This document shows positions 1 to 7,767 of a DNA stretch of 43,728 nt, piece by piece (within the stretch, counting starts at the first letter, position 1; each line of letters opens with the position of its first letter). The notes beneath the pieces were generated by a model. It did not search any database and was not told where the DNA came from. It worked only from the letters and a program-made list of their open reading frames with translations. The stretch lies in contig CAYSLU010000038.1 in assembly GCA_964431965.1 (NCBI GenBank), forward strand, positions 1-43,728. Reading direction: 5' to 3'. The position numbers and the translations under genes are program-made. The DNA is from CAYSLU01 sp964431965. Lineage in GTDB: Bacteria > Verrucomicrobiota > Kiritimatiellia > CAIKKV01 > CAYSLU01.

Positions 1-460
1 TCAGGTCGGCCCAGGAAATCTTCCGGCCATACTTCTGCTTGATCGGCCAGAGCAGGCGGCGCGCCTTGTCGAGGCTGGCGTTGTCGGGCCAGCTGTTGAG
101 GGGCGCCAGACGCTGGGATCCGGACCCGGCGCCGCCGCGGCCGTCGCCCGTGCGGTAGGTGCCGGCGCTGTGCCACGCCATTCGGATGAAGAGCGGCCCG
201 TAGTGCCCCCAGTCGGCCGGCCACCAGCTCTGCGAGTCGGTCATCAGCGCATAGAGGTCCTGCTTCACGGCCTTCAGGTCGAGCGTCTTGAACGCCTCGG
301 CGTAGGTGAAGCCCTCACCCATCGGATTGCCCATGGCAGAGCGCTGGTGGAGCACCTTGAGGTTCAGCTGGTTGGGCCACCAGTCGCGATTCGAGGTGCC
401 TTTGCCGACGGGGTGGGCGTGGGTCTTTCCAGTTACCGGACACTTGCCTTCGCTGCTCAT
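1..460 (-). CDS. katG: Catalase-peroxidase KatG, N-terminal part (cut by window edge)
   Basis: This is the first 153 codons of a bifunctional haem catalase-peroxidase, which removes hydrogen peroxide in the cytoplasm or periplasm. The family's distal haem-pocket block is intact: WPADWGHYGPLFIRMAWHSA lies around residues 80-99, giving the catalytic Arg93, Trp96 and His97. The N-terminus, beginning MSSEGKCPVTG, is also typical of KatG and shows no signal peptide. The ATG at 460 has an AGGAG ribosome site about 7 bases upstream. The rest of the gene lies off the left edge. It follows the PerR-like regulator by 10 bases on the same strand, so the two are probably co-transcribed and peroxide-controlled. 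Identification is secure; completeness cannot be judged. Confidence 0.96.
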   Translation of the reverse strand, partial: MSSEGKCPVTGKTHAHPVGKGTSNRDWWPNQLNLKVLHQRSAMGNPMGEGFTYAEAFKTLDLKAVKQDLYALMTDSQSWWPADWGHYGPLFIRMAWHSAGTYRTGDGRGGAGSGSQRLAPLNSWPDNASLDKARRLLWPIKQKYGRKISWADL

Positions 461-470
461 GGTTTCGCTC

Positions 471-938
471 CTATCGGTTCTTGGGTTTCTTCGCTTCCTG
501 TTGACACTTCCGACAACGCCCGCGCAGCTCCACGTAGACTCCATCGACTCGCCCCATCTCGGCCACTTCGCGCGGCACCGGAAAGCGGTCCAGCGCGTCG
601 CTGTAGAAGTCCCCCATCGCTCCGCACACGCGGCAGACGAAATGATGGTGCCGATCCGTGTTGGCGTCGAACCTCGCCCGCTCCTCCGAGGACCCCACGC
701 GCGAGATGACCCCCTTCGATTCGAGGAGGCGCAGCGTCCGGTACACCGTATCGAGGGAGATGGCGGGTATCCGGGCGCGGACCCGCCGGTAGATCGCCTC
801 GGCGCTGGGGTGCTCGGCGGTTCGCGCCAGCTCGCGGTAGATCTCCGACCGCTGGTGCGTGGCCACGACGCCATGCCGACGGCACATGAGCGCGAATGCC
901 GCCAGGCGATTCTCGACATCCCTCTTGTCAGCTCTCAA
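471..938 (-). CDS. perR: Fur-family peroxide-responsive repressor, PerR-like
   Basis: A 155-residue Fur-superfamily DNA-binding repressor: N-terminal winged helix (TVYRTLRLLESKGVISRVG around 64-82) and a C-terminal metal-binding dimerisation domain with an HHH run (97-99). Two CxxC pairs, Cys102/105 and Cys142/145, form the structural zinc site. PerR proteins carry Asp, and Fur proteins Glu, five residues after the second Cys of the first pair; here it is Asp110, which favours PerR. His43 sits where the oxidisable His37 of Bacillus PerR is expected. The start is a TTG preceded by GAGGT about 7 bases upstream; no better ATG is available. The gene lies 10 bases upstream of katG, its classical target. 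An AT-rich inverted repeat just upstream suggests autoregulation. Confidence 0.88.
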   Translation of the reverse strand: MRADKRDVENRLAAFALMCRRHGVVATHQRSEIYRELARTAEHPSAEAIYRRVRARIPAISLDTVYRTLRLLESKGVISRVGSSEERARFDANTDRHHHFVCRVCGAMGDFYSDALDRFPVPREVAEMGRVDGVYVELRGRCRKCQQEAKKPKNR

Positions 939-951
939 GCGAACACCTCAG

Positions 952-976
952 TAATGATTACTATTCACGAATAATA
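952..976. promoter_or_regulatory. Candidate Fur/PerR operator upstream of perR-katG
   Basis: An AT-rich island in GC-rich surroundings, 14-38 bases upstream of the perR start codon. It contains the perfect inverted repeat TATTC-AC-GAATA (962-973) flanked by TAATGATTA, which resembles the ATnATTAT-type half-sites bound by Fur and PerR. Its place in the expected promoter region suggests an operator for the perR-katG pair. This is a pattern match by eye. Confidence 0.5.
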
Positions 977-1119
977 GCGCATCCGGACGCGGGCGCAAGA
1001 CCGGCCTTCGCTCCCGATGGCCCGCTCGGCGACCCCGGGTTCGCCGAAGATAGCCGCTTGCGGCAGGCACCGGCCGGCGGGGCCGCCGCCGCCTCCTCAT
1101 GCTGCACGCCAGGCGCGAC

Positions 1120-3765
1120 TCAATCCACGACGAGGAAGTCACCTTGGTCCACGGGGAGCGAAACCTGCGGGCCCTTGTCCGTGCGTGTGATCTCAAGCGG
1201 TCCGTGCCGCAGGCTGGTGATCTGCCGCGCGGCCGGCAGCCCCACGAGCGTGACGGTCAGCGACTCGGCCGGGTCGTTCTTGAAGCTGATCAGCGTCACC
1301 ACCGCGCCCTTGTCGCCTTCCTGCAGCGTGGCTTCGACCAGCGGGTCGGAGGTGACGATCTGCCGCCTCACGCCGGCCGTCTCCGCCGGCTCGGCGATCA
1401 GCCGGCGCACATCCTCGGGAAATACACCAGGCATCTGCCGGCGGACGGCCCGGTTCGCCGTCGAGGCGCCGAGGAGCGGAGCGAGCCCCTGGCCCGCGCT
1501 GCGGTCGGCTTGCCCGGGCTGCAGATAGGCCAGGCCGGGCAACGACCCGATCAGCATGACCCGGCCTCGCCCGAGCCGACGCTCGACGGCCGCGGGATCA
1601 CCGTTGGCGAACCGCGCGGTGACGATCGTGTTCGAGGCGGGCGTCAGCACATGGCGACTGATGTACGCCGGCAGCCGCAGCCCGCCGTGGGCCGCGTCGA
1701 ACGTCAGCGTGTCGAGCGGCTCGGCGCCCGGCAGGTCGCGGGACGGGCTGATGGTCCGAGTCGAGCGCTCGAGCTTCGCGTCAGACAGGCCGTACAGGTC
1801 CAGCATCGCCGCCTGGGTCTCGCGGTACTGGTCGAGGAGGCCGGCCCCACCGACAGCCACCAGCGTACCCCCATCCTCGACCCAGCGCCTCAGCCGAGGC
1901 GCCGCCGCGCTCATCATCTCCTGGCCGACGACGTAGAGCACCTTGAAGCGCGGGGGAATGCCGGCCGCCACGTCCTCGTCGGTAATCAGGTCGACCGGCA
2001 GATGCGCATGCCGCAGGGCCAGCCACAGGGCCTTGCGCTCATGGCTGTCCACGTTGCGGGTGGCATGGTAGAGATTCTGCTTGGGCGGATCCTGTGCGAG
2101 CAGATCGTCCGTATTCCAGATGTCGTTGGCGAGCGACAGGACGACTCCCGCTTCCGCCGGCCTCATCCGCGCCCGGTACAGCCGCGCGTCGATCTTCCCC
2201 ACGTCGGTCAGGATGCGATGAATGACCCGGAACTTGGCCTCGCTTTCCACGAAGTCGATGTAGTCGCACGTCCCGAGGATCTGATTGTAGATGTCGAAGT
2301 GGTTGATGAGCTTGGCTTGATGCCCCAGCGCAAAGTAGTTCATCCGCAGCATGTGTTCGGCCGTCTCGCCGGGGTCGGGGATCGTGTAGAAGCAATACGG
2401 CGCGCCGCGGTAGTCAGACGCGCGGCGGAGACCGTCGAGGAGCAGGCCGTAAGACTGCGGAGACGCCTCCGGCACCTGCCACCACCAGTCCTCGGACCAC
2501 GGCATGGTCATGCCGCCATCGCGGAACACGTTGATCCACTTGCGCACGTCCGGCCACACCGACAGGTGCGGGCTGAAGTTCGCGCCCGTCTCGGTTCCGG
2601 GAGGAAAATTCCGTCGGATCGCCTCGGTGTCCGCTGACAGCTCCTTGCTCCACAGCCGGTAACGGAAGGCAGCGGCCTCGAAGAACAGCTTCGTCTTCTC
2701 GGGCGCCAGCGGACCGCCGAGATGCACAAACGGCCACTGCTGGGCCTCGGGCACGGCGGCGGCTTTCGCCTCGTCTGCGGGCTTCACGAAGTCCAGCGGC
2801 CGAAAGCCGCGGCCCCGCAGATACTCCACGAACGCCGCATCCTGCTGCTCGGGCGTGGCCTTGAGCGATATGTCGATCTCGTCGCCGAAGTTGGCCAGCT
2901 TTACCCAGTCCCACAGGCCTTTCTCCTTCAACTTCGCGGCCTGCTTCTCCGCATCGGTCCGGCCCACGTGGATGGCCCGAACCGGCTCCCAGCCCGTCGC
3001 GCGTATAGCCTCCACGTCCGCGGCATCCTTGGCGAACTGCGTGAGGTTGTTGTAGCCCAGCCGCCGGAGGATCTCGGTGTTCATGGCCTGCAGGCGGGTC
3101 GGATTCCGGAACGTGACCAGCCACTGGTGACAGATGAACAGGATGTCCCGCGGCGGCGTGGGCGTCGGGCCGAATCCGGCGATCCAGTCCAGTTGCTGCC
3201 GGGCCGCTTCCTCCGCCGTCCAGATCCGCTGGCCGCCGTCCGGGTTCACCGGAACGAGAAGGGCGAGCGTGGGCAGGGCCAGGCCGCCCAGCCACGTGGA
3301 GGCGCCCATCCGCGTCGGCTGCGGATCGGACACGTCCAGAGTCCGCCGCACGCGCTGGCTCGGGCCGCTGGCCAGGTCCGCGATGAGCCGCAGGTGCTGC
3401 CCGGTCGGCGCATACATGGCGCCCAGCAGCACGGGCGCAAGGTAGTTCTGCGCTCCGCCAAACGTCGGGCTGGCACTCATGTGCGCGCCCAGATCCACCC
3501 ACGGGGACGACTGGCCCGGCGCCAGCCACTGCTCCTTCTGCGGCGCCTTCTCCTGCTCCCCCCCCTGCGCGACATAGATCACGTCCCCGCGCCACGGGTT
3601 TCGGTTCGGGTTGAAATACACCCGCACGCAGAGCTTCTCCGTCGCATTCGTCGGATTGGTCACCCGAAGCGACCACACCCCGGTCGGCAGCCGCTCATAG
3701 GCCATTCCCGAGCCGCCAACAGCCAGAAGCGCCAACAGCACCGGCACGCCGCACTTCCTGAGCAT
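1120..3765 (-). CDS. Large secreted protein with a GH42-like layout, function unknown
   Basis: An 881-residue protein with an N-terminal signal peptide (VPVLLALLAVGGSGMA, residues 7-22), so it is exported. After a beta-rich N-terminal part, the middle (about 200-560) looks like an alpha/beta barrel, with blocks such as ILFICHQW and NFGDEID. Around 590-680 there is a Rossmann-like segment (KVLYVVGQEMMS, EDGGTLVAVGGAG) of the glutamine-amidotransferase or beta-galactosidase-trimerisation kind, and the C-terminal 100 residues look beta-sandwich-like. This order recalls GH42-type or related glycosidases, but I cannot identify catalytic residues. The ATG at 3765 has AGGAGG eight bases upstream; a GTG at 3774 overlaps that site and is unlikely. 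It stands alone on the minus strand. Confidence 0.75.
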   Translation of the reverse strand: MLRKCGVPVLLALLAVGGSGMAYERLPTGVWSLRVTNPTNATEKLCVRVYFNPNRNPWRGDVIYVAQGGEQEKAPQKEQWLAPGQSSPWVDLGAHMSASPTFGGAQNYLAPVLLGAMYAPTGQHLRLIADLASGPSQRVRRTLDVSDPQPTRMGASTWLGGLALPTLALLVPVNPDGGQRIWTAEEAARQQLDWIAGFGPTPTPPRDILFICHQWLVTFRNPTRLQAMNTEILRRLGYNNLTQFAKDAADVEAIRATGWEPVRAIHVGRTDAEKQAAKLKEKGLWDWVKLANFGDEIDISLKATPEQQDAAFVEYLRGRGFRPLDFVKPADEAKAAAVPEAQQWPFVHLGGPLAPEKTKLFFEAAAFRYRLWSKELSADTEAIRRNFPPGTETGANFSPHLSVWPDVRKWINVFRDGGMTMPWSEDWWWQVPEASPQSYGLLLDGLRRASDYRGAPYCFYTIPDPGETAEHMLRMNYFALGHQAKLINHFDIYNQILGTCDYIDFVESEAKFRVIHRILTDVGKIDARLYRARMRPAEAGVVLSLANDIWNTDDLLAQDPPKQNLYHATRNVDSHERKALWLALRHAHLPVDLITDEDVAAGIPPRFKVLYVVGQEMMSAAAPRLRRWVEDGGTLVAVGGAGLLDQYRETQAAMLDLYGLSDAKLERSTRTISPSRDLPGAEPLDTLTFDAAHGGLRLPAYISRHVLTPASNTIVTARFANGDPAAVERRLGRGRVMLIGSLPGLAYLQPGQADRSAGQGLAPLLGASTANRAVRRQMPGVFPEDVRRLIAEPAETAGVRRQIVTSDPLVEATLQEGDKGAVVTLISFKNDPAESLTVTLVGLPAARQITSLRHGPLEITRTDKGPQVSLPVDQGDFLVVD

Positions 3766-3975
3766 GGGACTCACCTCCTGATTGAGCGGAACACCGCGTC
3801 GTGCGCGGCCTTTCGTTCAGCCGCGGCAATGGCCGGCCACTCAGCGTATTCTCGCCTTCGGCAGGCCGAAGTCAATGACCCGCAGGCCGCGCCCCGGCCA
3901 GTGACACATATGGCGCACCGCCGTTCTGGCGCAGTCCGCATTGCGCCCGTAGGTCAGACATTCCTCCTCCCCAAA

Positions 3976-4037
3976 TCGGGCAGGAATGCCCGACATATGA
4001 AGTGCGGACGACCTCCGACACATGATCGGAGGTCCGC
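3976..4037. repeat. Two adjacent hairpins in a 450-base intergenic region
   Basis: The first hairpin is a perfect 7-bp stem with tetraloop: TCGGGCA, GGAA, TGCCCGA (3976-3993). The second has CCTCCGA (4012-4018) pairing with TCGGAGG (4026-4032), extended by GCGGA (4004-4008) with TCCGC (4033-4037) across a 3-base bulge. They lie between the secreted protein and the ABC exporter, which are divergently transcribed, so simple termination is unlikely. They may be an interspersed repeat or a structured leader of the exporter. The rest of 3766-4215 shows no convincing gene apart from the heptamer array listed separately. Confidence 0.4.
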
Positions 4038-4147
4038 CCTGCACGGAACGGAAACCTCCCAAGATCTTCCCTTCGCCCCGTCCGTAACGGTAGACTCCGC
4101 GGGGCATGGAACCGCACACCACGTCCGTAGTCCGCAGACTCTGGTAT

Positions 4148-4191
4148 GGTCTAAGGTCTATGGTCTGTAGTCTGTAGTCTGCGGTCTGCGG
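4148..4191 (+). repeat. Tandem heptamer array before the ABC exporter gene
   Basis: Six consecutive 7-base units, GGTCTAA, GGTCTAT, GGTCTGT, AGTCTGT, AGTCTGC and GGTCTGC, followed by GG. Each keeps the core GTCT. The array ends about 25 bases before the exporter's start codon, so it lies in its leader or promoter. It may be an unstable short tandem repeat or a set of binding sites spaced at under one helical turn. Confidence 0.75.
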
Positions 4192-4215
4192 CCCGATGTC
4201 CGTTGGAGGTTGCCG

Positions 4216-6030
4216 TTGGATACCGATGATGCGACGCAGATCCCCGTGCGGGACTACACCTGGCGAGAGGTGTGGGAGCGCTTCTGGCCGCTGGCCCGGC
4301 CGCATCGCTGGCGGTGGGTGACCGCCGCCGTGCTGGTGTCCTTCGTGGGCCTGGCCGTGGCCGTGGTGCCGCTGTTCCCGAAGTACGTAATCGACCAGGC
4401 CATCCCGCAGGCCAGCCTGAAGCTGCTGCTCGCCGCGGCCGGGGCCTACGTGGCGGCCATGTTCATGAGGATGATCCTCTGGTACATCGCCATGTCCCAA
4501 GTCTTCCGGGTGCAGCAGGCGATCGTGTTCGACCTGCGCACCCAGGGGTTCATGCACCTCCAGCACCTCTGCCAGCGATTCCACAGCCAGTACCCAACCG
4601 GCTTCCTGTACGAGCGCGTGTTCGGCAACTCGATCAACACGCTCGGCTCGTTCATGCAGGTCGTCTTCCAGCAGCTCGCCGTCTACGTCTCGGGCCTGCT
4701 CTTCAGCCTCGGCTTCTGCCTCTACCTCAGCCCGCCGCTCACGCTCGTCATCATCGGCGGGGCCGTGGGATACGTCATCGCCGCCCGCACGCTCTCGCGC
4801 CGCATCTACGCCAAGACGCGCCTGTCGAACGAGGCGGGGATGAAGGTGGTGGAGATCATCCTCGACAAGCTCCGCGGCCACAAGACGATCCAGGCGTTCG
4901 CCATGGAGGAGCTGGTCGAGGAGGAGTTCCAGATGCAGCTCTGGCCCGTCATGGTGAAGTGGATGGACGCGATTCGCGAGTCCATGAAGCTCGGCTTCGT
5001 CACCGAGGGCCTGAGCTACGTCATTTCAACGGTCACGGTGGTCGGCGGCGCGCTCCTCGTCATCCACTCGCCGGAGAAGAAGATCGGGCTGCTCGTGGCG
5101 TTCATGGGATACCAGGGCACGCTGATCTCCATGATCCAGACCCTCACCAACGTGTACGGGCAGTTCATGGGCGCCAAGTCCGCGTTCGACCAGCTCTACA
5201 CGGTGCTCGACACCCGGAGCACCGTGCCCGAGAAGGCGGGCGCCGCCATGCCCGCAGCCGTGGCGGGCCGGCTCGAGTTCCGGAATGTGACCTTCGGATA
5301 CCAGCCGGACCAGCTGGTGATCCGGAACCTGTGCATCGACGTGCAGCCCGGCCAGACCGTGGCCCTCGTGGGCCGCAGCGGCAGCGGCAAGACCACGATC
5401 ACCAACCTGATGATGCGGTTCTACGACCCGCAGGAAGGAAGCATCCGGCTCGACGGGGCCGACATCCGCGACCTGCCGCTCCGCCCCTACCGGTCCCTGT
5501 TCGGCGTGGTCCTGCAGGATCCCTACCTGTTCAACACGAGCGTCGCCGCCAACCTGCGCTATGTCCGGCCGCAGATCGCCGAGGCGGACATGATCGCCGT
5601 GCTGAAGCGGGCGCAGGCGTGGGAGTTCGTCGAGCGCTTCCCGAAGGGCCTCTACCACACCGTCGGCGAGGGCGGCTCGCAGCTCTCGGGGGGACAGCGC
5701 CAGCGCCTCGCCATCGCCCGCTGCATGCTCATGTCCGGACGGTTCGTGATCCTCGACGAAGCCACCTCGGCGCTCGACGCGGAGTCGGAGCAGATCGTCC
5801 AGCAGTCGTTCGACTCGCTGTTCGAGGGACGCACCGTGTTCATCGTCGCACACCGCCTCAGCACGATCCGCGGCGCCTCGCGCATCCTGGTCATGGACCG
5901 CGGCGAACTCGTCGAGGACGGCACGTTCGAACAGCTGCTGGACCGCAAGGGCCTGTTCCACCACCTCCACACCATCGCCACCTCGACCAGCACCCGCCGG
6001 ATCAAGATGGAAGACGCCGGATTCGCGTAG
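4216..6030 (+). CDS. MsbA-like ABC exporter half-transporter
   Basis: A 604-residue fused membrane and ATPase protein of the MsbA/multidrug ABC exporter family, working as a homo- or heterodimer in the inner membrane. The first 320 residues hold six hydrophobic segments; the ATPase domain has Walker A GRSGSGKTT (386-394), signature LSGGQ (490-494), Walker B FVILDE with Asp514/Glu515, and the H-loop IVAHRLSTIR. The TTG at 4216 is six bases after GGAGG; another TTG at 4210 directly abuts that site and is less likely. Substrate cannot be read from sequence; lipid-linked glycans or lipids are typical for this subfamily. It is preceded by the heptamer array and followed by 255 bases without a clear gene. 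Confidence 0.9.
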   Translation: MDTDDATQIPVRDYTWREVWERFWPLARPHRWRWVTAAVLVSFVGLAVAVVPLFPKYVIDQAIPQASLKLLLAAAGAYVAAMFMRMILWYIAMSQVFRVQQAIVFDLRTQGFMHLQHLCQRFHSQYPTGFLYERVFGNSINTLGSFMQVVFQQLAVYVSGLLFSLGFCLYLSPPLTLVIIGGAVGYVIAARTLSRRIYAKTRLSNEAGMKVVEIILDKLRGHKTIQAFAMEELVEEEFQMQLWPVMVKWMDAIRESMKLGFVTEGLSYVISTVTVVGGALLVIHSPEKKIGLLVAFMGYQGTLISMIQTLTNVYGQFMGAKSAFDQLYTVLDTRSTVPEKAGAAMPAAVAGRLEFRNVTFGYQPDQLVIRNLCIDVQPGQTVALVGRSGSGKTTITNLMMRFYDPQEGSIRLDGADIRDLPLRPYRSLFGVVLQDPYLFNTSVAANLRYVRPQIAEADMIAVLKRAQAWEFVERFPKGLYHTVGEGGSQLSGGQRQRLAIARCMLMSGRFVILDEATSALDAESEQIVQQSFDSLFEGRTVFIVAHRLSTIRGASRILVMDRGELVEDGTFEQLLDRKGLFHHLHTIATSTSTRRIKMEDAGFA

Positions 6031-6043
6031 AAGGCCCCGCATC

Positions 6044-6060
6044 CGGGCCTCGAGGGCCCG
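6044..6060 (+). terminator. Weak hairpin after the ABC exporter gene
   Basis: CGGGCC, loop TCGAG, GGCCCG, starting 14 bases after the exporter stop codon. No T-tract follows, so intrinsic termination would be inefficient. The remaining bases to 6285 show no convincing gene. Confidence 0.3.
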
Positions 6061-6285
6061 GGCGACCGGCCACGCGATCGCGCGCTCGGCTGCCACGGGC
6101 TCCTGCCGATCCCCGAATTCCCGTTTCGGAGGCTCGCCCAGACGGGCGGGCCTCTGCCCCGTCCCAACCCCCGGGCCGTCCTGCACCACGCATGCCGACC
6201 GGCACGCCATACACGCGGGCTGGCACCCGCCGACGCTCAGGCGTAAGATCCGTTCCGGACGCGAACGCGCACGATGGAGGCAAAC

Positions 6286-7536
6286 ATGAATACGCTGGAG
6301 CAGACGGTGCACGACCTCGTCCGGAAGGAATTCCGGCACACGTTCGGCCAGCCGGCCGCGCCGGCGCGCGAGGACGCCGAGTGGCGCAAGCTCCGGACGG
6401 CCGGCACGCGCCTGTGGCTCGACACAGGGGACATCGACGAGGCCGCCGCGCTCTGGGTGGCTCCGTTCGACGCGCTCACCACGAACAACACGCTCCTCAA
6501 CAAGGAAATCCAGAAGGGACCGTACGACAGCCTGATCCGGGAGACGGCAGCCGCGCTCCGCCGGTCCGCGCCCGGCCTGGGCGAACCCGACACGGTGCTC
6601 GAGGTCGCCTTCGTGCTCAACGCCTTCCACGGGCTCCGGCTGGTCGAGCGCTTCGACGCCTTCGTCAGCGTCGAACTGCACACCGACCTGGCTCACGACG
6701 TGGCCCGCACGGTCGCTTACGGCAGGCGCTTCTTCGCCGTATGCCCCGAGCGATTCATCGTCAAGGTGCCGCTCACGCCGGCCGGACTGCTCGGCGCACG
6801 CCGGCTGGTTCAGGCCGGCATCCCGATCAACTTCACCCTCGGGTTCTCTGCCCGGCAGAACTATCTGGCGGCCCTGCTCGCCCAGCCCACATATGTCAAC
6901 GTGTTCATGGGACGGCTCAACGCGTTCGTCGCCGACCACAAGCTGGGCAGCGGGGAGAACGTCGGGGAAAAGGCCACGCTCGCCACGCAGCGCGAACTGC
7001 TGGCGCTGCGGCTGGCCGGCCGAAGCCGGACGATGCTCATCGGAGCCAGCATCCGCAGCGGAGTACAGATCGGCGCTCTTGCAGGAGTGGACGTCCTGAC
7101 CATGCCGCCGAAGGCGGCCGCCGAGTACCGCAAGAGCCCGCGGCCGGAGATCACATCGCAAGTCGCGCACGACCCTGCGGTGCCGCTTGCGGCCGGTGTG
7201 ACGATGGACCAGTTCAACGGCCGCTCGCTCTGGGAAGTGCCCGTGCGACTGAAAACGTCGGTGGACGAACTGCTCGCGCGCCCGACGGATCGGCTCACGC
7301 CGGACGACATCCAGAGGCACTTGGAGTCATCCGGCCATGCCGACCTGCTGCCCCGGTGGTCGGTCGCCGATGTTCAGACCGCAAGACGGGACGGAAAGAT
7401 CCCGGCATACGCCGCCTGGCGCGACCGCCTGGCCGACGGCCGGATCGGCCTGGACGCACTGATGAACCTCAGCGCGCTGCAGTCGTTCACGACCGATCAG
7501 GACGCCTTGGACGCCCGCATCCGGTCTCTGCTGTGA
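6286..7536 (+). CDS. Transaldolase
   Basis: A 416-residue class I aldolase of the transaldolase family, which moves a dihydroxyacetone unit between sugar phosphates in the non-oxidative pentose phosphate pathway. The N-terminal strand LWLDTGDIDEA, the substrate-loop sequence TTNNTLLNKEI, and RFIVKVPLTPAG with the Schiff-base Lys160 are all present, as is FTLGFSARQNY. It is longer than the ~220-residue and ~320-residue forms, with an additional C-terminal helical part after about residue 300. The ATG at 6286 is five bases after GGAGG; an in-frame ATG at 6274 lies in the ribosome site. A dedicated sugar substrate other than the usual one is possible because the long form is less studied. Confidence 0.88.
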   Translation: MNTLEQTVHDLVRKEFRHTFGQPAAPAREDAEWRKLRTAGTRLWLDTGDIDEAAALWVAPFDALTTNNTLLNKEIQKGPYDSLIRETAAALRRSAPGLGEPDTVLEVAFVLNAFHGLRLVERFDAFVSVELHTDLAHDVARTVAYGRRFFAVCPERFIVKVPLTPAGLLGARRLVQAGIPINFTLGFSARQNYLAALLAQPTYVNVFMGRLNAFVADHKLGSGENVGEKATLATQRELLALRLAGRSRTMLIGASIRSGVQIGALAGVDVLTMPPKAAAEYRKSPRPEITSQVAHDPAVPLAAGVTMDQFNGRSLWEVPVRLKTSVDELLARPTDRLTPDDIQRHLESSGHADLLPRWSVADVQTARRDGKIPAYAAWRDRLADGRIGLDALMNLSALQSFTTDQDALDARIRSLL

Positions 7537-7710
7537 AGCCGGAGACAGGCGGACCTCAACCAGCCCGGGCAACCGGCGTCATGGCATCGGCCGCCATGCT
7601 CGTCGGAGCGGTCGTCAGATCGGTTGCGGCGGCCCTCTCGCTGGTCGGTCACGCCCCGGCGGGCGGTGAGCTTCGCCGCTTCCGGCCGCGCTCCATCGCT
7701 GGGCTCGAGT

Positions 7711-7729
7711 CGCCGCCGGTCAGGCGGCG
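7711..7729. terminator. GC-rich hairpin between convergent genes
   Basis: A perfect stem CGCCGCC, loop GGTCA, GGCGGCG, with weaker pairing of the flanking CTCGAG-like arms. It lies between the end of the transaldolase gene and the end of the convergently transcribed helicase gene, the expected place for a bidirectional terminator, though no T-tract follows on either strand. Confidence 0.4.
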
Positions 7730-7767
7730 GCCGCTCGAATCCGCACATCGTTCCGCAGCGCCCGCGG

